Below, one piece after another: positions 1 through 5,299 of a stretch of DNA of 5,299 bases; positions within the stretch are counted from its first letter, which is position 1; each line of letters starts with the position of its first letter. The stretch comes from Paracoccaceae bacterium (GTDB lineage Bacteria > Pseudomonadota > Alphaproteobacteria > Rhodobacterales > Rhodobacteraceae): NCBI GenBank assembly GCA_007119835.1, contig SKOX01000341.1:1-5299 (forward strand). Direction: 5' to 3'. Position numbers and translations under genes: made by a program. The notes beneath the pieces were generated by a model. It saw only the letters and a program-made list of their open reading frames with translations. It had not been told where the DNA came from and made no database searches.

Positions 1-227
1 ACATCCTGCTGGTGAAGAACCTGAGCGTGCACGGCCTCTACTGGGGCGCCTACGCGACGCTAGCGCCCGAGGTGATGACCGCGAGCTTCGCCGCCCTCTT
101 CCGCTGGTACGAGGAGGGCCGTCTCCGGCCGCACGTGAGCCACGTCCTGCCGCTCGGCGAGGCCAACGCGGCGCTCGCGCTGCTGGCCGAACGTCGCTCG
201 ACGGGGAAGGTCGTGCTCATCCCCTGA
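1..227 (+). CDS. Medium-chain dehydrogenase/reductase, NADPH:quinone oxidoreductase-like (C-terminal part)
   Basis: Only the last 74 codons are present; the reading frame enters at base 3 and ends at TGA 225-227. The visible protein contains LLVKNLSVHGLYWGAY near its start, then a helical stretch around FRWYEEGRLRPHVSHVLPL, and ends in RRSTGKVVLIP. These are typical of the C-terminal end of medium-chain dehydrogenase/reductases of the quinone oxidoreductase (zeta-crystallin-like) branch, where the closing GKVV strand completes the catalytic domain. Members are usually about 320-340 residues and reduce quinones or enones, or oxidise alcohols, with NAD(P)H. The nucleotide-binding Rossmann core and any zinc ligands lie outside the window, so substrate and metal dependence cannot be judged. 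A GTG at 12-14 is in frame but is internal. The gene converges on lysR with 24 bp between stops, so it is not in the same operon. Confidence 0.85.
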   Translation, partial: ILLVKNLSVHGLYWGAYATLAPEVMTASFAALFRWYEEGRLRPHVSHVLPLGEANAALALLAERRSTGKVVLIP

Positions 228-251
228 AACGCCTTCTCGCCCGGCGGCGGC

Positions 252-1121
252 TCACTCGGCGGCGGCCGGCGCCCGCGCCCCCTCGGCATAGGCAGCCCGC
301 AGGAAGTCCGCCAGCCGCTCGACCAGCTCCTCGCCCGGCTTGCGGTAAAGGTTGATGCGGTAGAGCGGCAGCGCCGGCAGCGCGCCGCCATGGCGCACGA
401 CCTCGCAGCCCTTCGGCACCGCGCTCTCGAGGTTGACGCTCACCGCGAGGTCGGCCGCGACGCTTGCCTCCACGGGCAGGGTCGCCACCGCGTCGACCGC
501 GAGCTCCCACGGCACGCCCGCCGCCTCGAGCCGGTCGAGCGCCGGCCGCTTGAAGAGGCAGCGGCTTGTCGAGGCGAACCGGAGCGGCCGCGACCGCCAC
601 GCCTGCCCGCCCTCAGCGCCGACCCAGACGACCGGCTGCCGGGCCAGAAGCTCGCCGCCACGGTCGCAGCCCTCCTCCGTGGTCAGGATGAGGTCCACCC
701 CGCCGCGGGCGAAAAGGTCCTTCAGCTCGGCGGTGAACAGCGAGGTCAGCTGCACCCTCACCCTCGGATACTCGGCCGCGAAGCGTTGCAGCACGCCGGG
801 GATGTGCGGGTAGATCACGTCGTAGGGCGCACCGAAGGTGATCGTGCCCTCGAATTCCTGCGCCGTCATCCGCGCCCAGACCTCGTCGTTGAGCGCGAGG
901 ATCCGCCGGCCGTAGGCGACGAGCTGCTCGCCCTGCGCGGTCAGCGCGATGCCCCGCCCCGCCCGGTCGAGCAGCGGCTGGCCGAGCGCCTCCTCCAGCC
1001 GCTTGAGCTGCATGGAGACGGCCGACTGCGTCAGGTGCAGCCGCCCCGCCGCGCGGGTCACCCCGCCCGCCTCCGCCACCGCGACCAGCGAGCGCAGCGC
1101 CGTCAGGTCCAGATGCCTCAA
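252..1121 (-). CDS. LysR-family transcriptional regulator
   Basis: A 289-residue protein of normal LysR length. Residues 1-65 form the winged helix-turn-helix domain; the recognition region is about 20-46 (VTRAAGRLHLTQSAVSMQLK). A linker helix follows (about 66-90), then a two-lobed effector-binding domain beginning near GTITFGAPYDVIYPHIP (92-108). The frame is open upstream to 1355, but I choose TTG at 1121: the protein then begins MRHLDLTALRSLVAV, matching how this family usually starts, and a strong GGAGGG (1129-1134) lies 7 bases upstream. An in-frame ATG at 1157 has no ribosome-binding site and would place an inverted repeat over the start. It is divergent from the DUF1127 gene, with putative operators between them, so self-regulation plus control of DUF1127 is likely (inference). 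The effector is unknown. A TTG start may limit translation. The C-terminus ends in an Ala-rich tail (RAPAAAE). Confidence 0.9.
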   Translation of the reverse strand: MRHLDLTALRSLVAVAEAGGVTRAAGRLHLTQSAVSMQLKRLEEALGQPLLDRAGRGIALTAQGEQLVAYGRRILALNDEVWARMTAQEFEGTITFGAPYDVIYPHIPGVLQRFAAEYPRVRVQLTSLFTAELKDLFARGGVDLILTTEEGCDRGGELLARQPVVWVGAEGGQAWRSRPLRFASTSRCLFKRPALDRLEAAGVPWELAVDAVATLPVEASVAADLAVSVNLESAVPKGCEVVRHGGALPALPLYRINLYRKPGEELVERLADFLRAAYAEGARAPAAAE

Positions 1122-1123
1122 AG

Positions 1124-1140
1124 CATCACCCTCCGTGATG
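1124..1140. promoter_or_regulatory. Inverted repeat 1 (lysR-proximal), possible LysR-type box
   Basis: Perfect dyad CATCAC-N5-GTGATG, centred on 1132. Its inner 15 bases (1125-1139) have the form AT-N11-AT, which includes the T-N11-A pattern typical of LysR-type binding sites. It lies between the lysR start codon and the rest of the intergenic region, so a bound regulator here could block lysR transcription, as in self-repression. The ATCA-N7-TGAT outline is shared with inverted repeat 3. Function is inferred from shape and position only. Confidence 0.45.
1129..1134 (-). promoter_or_regulatory. Ribosome-binding site of lysR, in a hairpin loop
   Basis: Read on the minus strand, GGAGGG stands 7 bases before TTG 1121 and decides that start. 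GGAGG (1130-1134) forms exactly the 5-base loop of a perfect hairpin whose 6-bp arms are 1124-1129 and 1135-1140. The site is therefore presented in a loop, or could be masked by a partner. Confidence 0.7.
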
Positions 1141-1154
1141 GCAGCCCCCACGAA

Positions 1155-1171
1155 CATTCGTTTCACGAATG
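1155..1171. promoter_or_regulatory. Inverted repeat 2 (central), possible LysR-type box
   Basis: Perfect dyad CATTCGT-TTC-ACGAATG, centred on 1163, near the middle of the divergent intergenic region. The 15-base core 1156-1170 is AT-N11-AT and so satisfies T-N11-A with strong arm symmetry, making this the best single LysR-box candidate of the three. Its centre is 31 bp from inverted repeat 1 (about three helical turns) and 36 bp from inverted repeat 3. The arm sequence differs from the other two sites, so it may be a distinct recognition site. Confidence 0.55.
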
Positions 1172-1186
1172 AAGCAGGTCTCGCTA

Positions 1187-1211
1187 GGTTCATCAAGAAG
1201 AATGATGAACC
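1187..1211. promoter_or_regulatory. Inverted repeat 3 (DUF1127-proximal), LysR-type box or leader hairpin
   Basis: Perfect dyad GGTTCATCA-N7-TGATGAACC, centred on 1199, the longest in the intergenic region. Its 15-base core (1192-1206) is again AT-N11-AT and shares ATCA-N7-TGAT with inverted repeat 1. It ends 19 bases before the DUF1127 ribosome-binding site. It could be an activator or repressor site, or, if transcription starts upstream of 1187, a 9-bp stem with a purine-only 7-base loop (AGAAGAA) in the DUF1127 mRNA leader. There is no T-tract on either strand, so it does not look like a terminator. Confidence 0.5.
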
Positions 1212-1230
1212 AACCCGCTCCATCACCGAA

Positions 1231-1235
1231 GGAGG
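1231..1235 (+). promoter_or_regulatory. Ribosome-binding site of the DUF1127 gene
   Basis: GGAGG lies 7 bases before ATG 1243 and decides the start. The frame is open further upstream (for example ATG 1138). Those upstream codons carry many A/T third bases, unlike the coding sequence after 1243, and overlap the inverted repeats, so they are best read as untranslated leader. Confidence 0.8.
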
Positions 1236-1242
1236 ATGCTCC

Positions 1243-1485
1243 ATGACAGCCCGCATCGTCCGGCTGCACCCGACCGCCGCCCGCGCCAGACCACGCAGGA
1301 AGGTCGGCGGCTTTCTGGCACGGCTTCTCGCGGCCCTGGCCGAAGCCGACCGCATCCATCGCGAACGCCGCTATCTCGCCGAGATGGACGACGCCCTGCT
1401 GCGCGATATCGGCATCACCCGCGCCGACGTAGAGGCCGAGCTCCGCCGCCCGATCGACTGGGCGGGCCTCCTCTCGCGCGGCTGA
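1243..1485 (+). CDS. DUF1127 domain small protein
   Basis: An 80-residue basic protein. The DUF1127 signature occupies about residues 36-70: arginine-rich HRERRYLAEMDDALLRDIGI, then TRADVEAELRRPIDW, matching the family's usual R-x-L-x-x-(L/M)-D-D-x-L-L-x-D-I-G-(I/L)-x-R pattern. Residues 1-20 are an Arg-rich extension, followed by a short hydrophobic or amphipathic stretch (FLARLLAALAEA, 24-35). There is no signal peptide or clear membrane span. Many DUF1127 proteins are only about 45-70 residues, so this one is at the long end. Published work on alphaproteobacterial members (CcaF1 of Rhodobacter sphaeroides, and Agrobacterium members) links the family to RNA binding and turnover and to phosphate or carbon metabolism; whether this copy does the same is unknown. 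It is divergent from lysR and probably its target. Confidence 0.88.
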   Translation: MTARIVRLHPTAARARPRRKVGGFLARLLAALAEADRIHRERRYLAEMDDALLRDIGITRADVEAELRRPIDWAGLLSRG

Positions 1486-1498
1486 GCGTCCAGCCAAT

Positions 1499-1525
1499 TT
1501 CCGCAGCGAACCATGCGCTGCGGAA
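1499..1525. terminator. Perfect hairpin after the DUF1127 gene (possible transcript end)
   Basis: Perfect 10-bp arms TTCCGCAGCG (1499-1508) and CGCTGCGGAA (1516-1525) enclose a 7-base loop. The structure begins 13 bases after the DUF1127 stop. No run of T follows on the plus strand (TCGGCCC) and only a weak AATT-like stretch follows on the minus strand, so it is not a textbook intrinsic terminator. It sits between two convergent genes and could protect the 3' ends of mRNA from either side. Confidence 0.45.
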
Positions 1526-1570
1526 TCGGCCCATCAACACTTTCCCGACATAACTCCAGCCACTTGCAGC

Positions 1571-1589
1571 GTGTCCAGGTGTGGACACC
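1571..1589. repeat. Small overlapping inverted repeats downstream of the permease gene
   Basis: GTGTCC (1571-1576) pairs with GGACAC (1583-1588) across 6 bases. A competing GGTGT/ACACC dyad occupies 1578-1589. Both lie 14-34 bases beyond the permease stop. There is no T-tract. They may be part of the 3' end of the ABC operon transcript, or chance in GC-rich DNA. Confidence 0.25.
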
Positions 1590-1602
1590 CCAGCCGACGG
1601 GG

Positions 1603-4139
1603 TCAGTCGCGGGCGCGCAGCACCTGCGCCGGCCGCGCGGCGAGGGGCCCCAGCGCGAAGGCGAGCCCGGCGAGCAGGCTCGCCGCCGCCCCGCCGGCGA
1701 CGATGGTCAGCGCCGAAACCGGCTCGAAGCGATACGCCGCATCCATCACCTGCGTCGTCACCCCCCAGCCCGCGATGGCGCCCGCCAGGATCGCGACGAG
1801 GCCACCCGCCGCCCCCAGCATCGCCGAGCGGAGCGCGAAGCTCGCGAGGATGCTGCGCCGGGTGGCGCCGAGGGTCTTGAGGACGGCCGATTCGTAGGTC
1901 CGCTGCCGCACCCCCGCCGCCGCCGCGCCGATCAGCACGACGAAGCCGGTGAGCAGCGTCACAGCCGCCGCCCCGCGCGTCGCCGCCGTCAGCCCCTCGA
2001 GCGCTTCGGACACCCGCTCTATCGACTCCCGCACCCGCACCGCCGTGACGTTGGGATAGTCGCCCGCGATGGCGCGCAGGAGCGGCGCCTCCGCCGCCTC
2101 GTCGGCGTAGACCGTGGCGATGTGCGTATGCGGCGCTCCCCGCATCGCGTTCGCGTCGAGGACCATGATGAAGTTGATGCCCATGGTCTGGAAACGCACC
2201 TCGCGGAAGTTGGCGATCGTCGCGGTGATGTCGCGCCCGAGCACGTTCACCGTCATCTCGTCGCCGATCTCGAGACCGAGCTCGCGCCCAACCTCGTCGG
2301 AGAAGCTCATCAGAGGCGGGCCGTCGTAATCCGCCGGCCACCACTCGCCGCGGGTCAGCTCCGTGTCGTCCGGCATCTCCGCGGCATAGGTCACGCCCCG
2401 GTCGCCGCGCAGCACCCAGTGCCCGCCCGCGACCTCGCGCGCCGGGCGGTCGTTGATCCGGGTGATGATGCCGCGGAGCATCGGCGCGGTCTCGACCGCC
2501 TCAACGCCGGGCTCGGCCTGCGTCCGCGTGAGGAAGCCCTCGAGCTGGTCGTTCTGGATGTCGACGAAGAAGTAGGCCGGCGCCCGCTCCGGCAGGTCGT
2601 CGCTGATCAGGGACCTGAGGTTGGCGTCGATCTGCCCTACGGTCGCGAGGACGGCGAGGCCGAGGCCGAGGGAGAGCACGACCGACACCGTCTCCCCCGT
2701 CGGGCCGCCGACAGAGCCGAAGGCGAGCCGGAGCGCCGGCCGCCCGCGCGATACCCGCGCCCGGGAGAGCCGGCGGGCGACCGCCTTGGCCGCGAGGGCC
2801 GCGACGAGGAGCAGCGCCAGCGCCCCGATCACGCCCGCCACCGACCAGAGCGCGAGCTGCGCGTTGCCGGCGAAAAGCGTCACGACGAGCACCAGGAAGG
2901 CCGCGAGCCCCAAGGTCAGCGCGACGTAGGGCGGCCTCGGCCAGCCGCGCACCGCCGCCGTCAGGTCACGGAAAAGCGCCGCCGCCCGGATGTCGCGCGC
3001 CCGCGCCAGCGGCCAGATCGTGAAGATCAGCGCGACGAGGAGCCCGTAGGCCGCCGCCTCGGCGAGCGGCGCGGGATAGATCCCGAAGGCGACCGGCACC
3101 GGCACCTGCTCGGCGTAGAGCGGGCCGATCACCAGCGGCAGCGCCGCCCCGAGCACGAGCCCGATCGCGACGCCGACGAGCGCGAGCAGGCCGATCTGCG
3201 TGAGGTAGACCGCGAAGACGGTGCGCCCCGTCGCCCCCAGGGTCTTCAGGATCGCGATCGTCTCGGTCTTGCCCTCGAGGTAGGCGCGCACGGCGGCCGA
3301 GACGCCGACGCCGCCGACCGCGAGGCCGGCGAGGCCCATCAGGATCAGGAAAGAGGCGAGCCGGTCGACGAAGACGTCGACCCCAGGGGCCCCGCGCCGC
3401 ACGTCGCGCCAGCGCATGCCGGACTCGGGCATCGCCGCCTCGGCCGAGGCCCGCGCCTCCGCGAGGTCCGCGCCCTCGGGCAGGAGCATGCGGTAGTGGC
3501 TTTCGAAGAGCGTGCCCTCGGTCAGCAGGCCGGAGCCTTCGAGGGCCGCCCGCTCGACGATGACCCGCGGCCCCAAGCCGAAGCCGGACGCCGCGCCGTC
3601 GGGCTCGACCGTCAGGATCGCGGTCAGGCGGAAGTCCTGCGTGCCGAGCCGGAGGACGTCGCCGACCTCGACGCCGAGCCGGTCGACGAGCACGCGCTGC
3701 GCGACCATGCCGGGCAGGCCGCCGCCGTCGCCGAGGGCGTCGGGAAAGGTCGCGTCTCCGGCGAGCCCGACCTCGCCCGTCAGGGGGTAGTTCGCGTCGA
3801 CGCCTTTCACCTGCACGAGCGCCCGCTCGGCTTCGGCGTCTTCCGGCGCGTGGGTGACCATGGAGCGGAAGTCGACCACCTCGGAGACGGCGACGGCGTT
3901 CGCCTCCATCCACGCCCGCTCCCCGGGCGCGGCGAAGCGGTAGGTGAAGCGGATCTCCGCGTCGCCGCCGAGGATCGTCGCGGCCTCCCGCGAGAGCCCC
4001 TCCTGCACCGCCTCGCGCACCGAGCCGACGGCGGCTATCGCGGCGACGCCGAGGGCGAGACAGGCGATGAACACGCGGAAGCCCCTGAGCGCCCCCCGCA
4101 TCTCGCGCAGCGCGAGGCGGAACGCGACGGGCAGCGGGA

Positions 4140-4143
<4 letters not shown>
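1603..4143 (-). CDS. ybbP: FtsX/MacB-type ABC transporter permease (YbbP-like)
   Basis: An 846-residue inner-membrane permease, close to E. coli YbbP (about 800). Hydrophobic segments suggest ten spans: about 22-42, 262-285, 308-340, 362-382, 405-425, 428-455, 484-504, 724-744, 765-795 and 808-832. Two large periplasmic domains lie at about 43-260 and 505-720. The body is an internal duplication of the FtsX module: each half carries the same cytoplasmic coupling motif, ETIAILKTLGAT (294-305) and ESAVLKTLGAT (751-761), expected to contact the ATPase. Such transporters are mechanotransmitters or lipid/lipoprotein extractors rather than classic channels. The ATG at 4143 overlaps the ATPase stop in an ATGA junction, with GAGG 7 bases before it, pointing to translational coupling. 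With the ATPase and the divergent esterase it forms the YbbAP-TesA set. The substrate is not readable from sequence. A MacB-like drug exporter is less likely because there are two FtsX units and no fused ATPase. Confidence 0.92.
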
Positions 4144-4827
<684 letters not shown>

Positions 4828-4829
<2 letters not shown>

Positions 4830-5299
4830 GGACTACTCGAATAGCGGCGCGGTGCCGGGGGCATATGGGGTGCGGCTGCGGGCGAGCAAGCTCGCGGCGG
4901 CGGTGCTTGGCGCCGCTGCCGCCGTCGCGGCCCTGCCCGCCGTGGCCGAGACGCGCATCGCCGCGCTGGGCGATTCGCTCGTTCAGGGCTTCGGCCTGCC
5001 CGAGGAGCAGGGCTTCGTGCCGCAGCTCGAGGCATGGCTGCACGCGAACGGCGCAGATGACGTGACCGTGATCAACGCGGGCGTCTCCGGCGACACCACC
5101 GCTGGCGGGCGGGCGCGCGTCGACTGGGTGCTCGCCGACGATCCCGACGCGGTCATCGTCGCCCTCGGCGGCAACGACCTTCTGCGTGGCCTCGATCCGG
5201 CGGAGACGCGGGCCAACATCGACGCGATACTCGAGCAGATCGACGCGCACGGCCTGCCGGTGCTGCTCGCCGGGCTGCCCGCACCGGCGAACTACGGCC
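4828..5299 (+). CDS. tesA: Exported GDSL arylesterase / lysophospholipase L1 (TesA family), cut by the window end
   Basis: 157 codons are visible and the frame runs off the edge. Residues about 16-40 form a signal peptide: basic RLRASK, a hydrophobic Ala/Leu core, then AVA before ET, a plausible signal peptidase I site, so the enzyme should act in the periplasm. The mature part opens with TRIAALGDSLVQGFGL, the GDSL block with nucleophile Ser50. NAGVSGDTT (83-91) carries the oxyanion glycine (G88) and GGND (114-117) the oxyanion asparagine (N116). LPAPANYG at the end resembles the LPANYG of E. coli TesA. The Asp and His of the catalytic triad lie beyond the window. TesA enzymes hydrolyse acyl-thioesters, aryl esters and lysophospholipids. 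The start is ATG 4828 with GGAG before it; GTG 4870 is an alternative that would trim the 14 residues ahead of the signal peptide. It is divergent from the ABC operon. Confidence 0.9.

Noticed and set aside
228..251. Terminator between the convergent dehydrogenase and lysR genes
   Set aside because: The 24-bp gap is GC-rich with no T-tract and no convincing stem; a GGCGGCGGC-type repetition nearby is ordinary for this base composition.
390..1172. A 260-codon plus-strand frame opposite lysR
   Set aside because: Its product is low-complexity Arg/His/Pro-rich with no known motif; the minus strand encodes a clear LysR protein.
1162..1190. Possible sigma-70-like promoter for DUF1127 (TTCACG, 17 bases, TAGGTT)
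   Set aside because: Only 4/6 and 3/6 consensus matches; too weak to call without transcript data.
1168..1196. Possible minus-strand promoter for lysR (TTGATG, 17 bases, TTCATT)
   Set aside because: The -35 match is fair but the -10 matches only 3/6. The position is sensible, but it is not supportable as a feature.
1138..1242. In-frame extension of the DUF1127 protein to ATG 1138
   Set aside because: The stretch has A/T-rich third positions unlike coding DNA here, contains two of the dyads, and ATG 1243 has a strong GGAGG.
1122..1355. N-terminal extension of lysR up to an ATG at 1355
   Set aside because: It would run through the DUF1127 gene and all three dyads, add residues unlike any LysR N-terminus, and ignore the well-placed GGAGGG before TTG 1121.

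Overview
The window is very GC-rich (by eye about 70%, with G or C at most third codon positions). Its gene families fit an alphaproteobacterium, most likely a Rhodobacterales (Roseobacter/Rhodobacter-type) chromosome. The main pointers are a LysR regulator of a type I associate with that group, a small DUF1127 protein, and compact gene packing. This assignment rests on protein style, not on a database search. I see no rRNA, tRNA, CRISPR array, insertion sequence or phage gene.

Left part (1-1602). The window opens inside a medium-chain dehydrogenase/quinone oxidoreductase gene (+ strand, C-terminal 74 codons). It converges, with a 24-bp gap, on a LysR-family regulator (- strand, 252-1121, probable TTG start). 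Divergent from the regulator is an 80-residue DUF1127 protein (+ strand, 1243-1485). The 121-bp region between these two starts is poorer in GC than its surroundings. It holds three separate perfect inverted repeats, each containing a 15-bp AT-N11-AT core, the shape expected of LysR-type binding sites. The simplest reading is that the regulator controls itself and the DUF1127 gene. A perfect 10-bp hairpin follows the DUF1127 stop.

Right part (1603-5299). A two-gene minus-strand operon encodes an ABC transporter of the MacB/LolCDE type: an ATPase (4140-4829) and an 846-residue FtsX-like permease (1603-4143), joined by an ATGA stop/start overlap. Divergent from it, and sharing two bases of the same CATG as start codon, is a GDSL esterase/lysophospholipase of the TesA family (+ strand, 4828 to the window edge, cut off at 157 codons). 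This is the ybbA-ybbP/tesA cluster known from E. coli and many other proteobacteria. The exported esterase probably works beside the transporter on hydrophobic or lipid-like molecules in the envelope.

No wholly new system is visible. The most noteworthy points are the triple-dyad control region, the lysR ribosome-binding site placed in the loop of one of these dyads, and the zero-spacing divergent start of tesA and the ABC operon.
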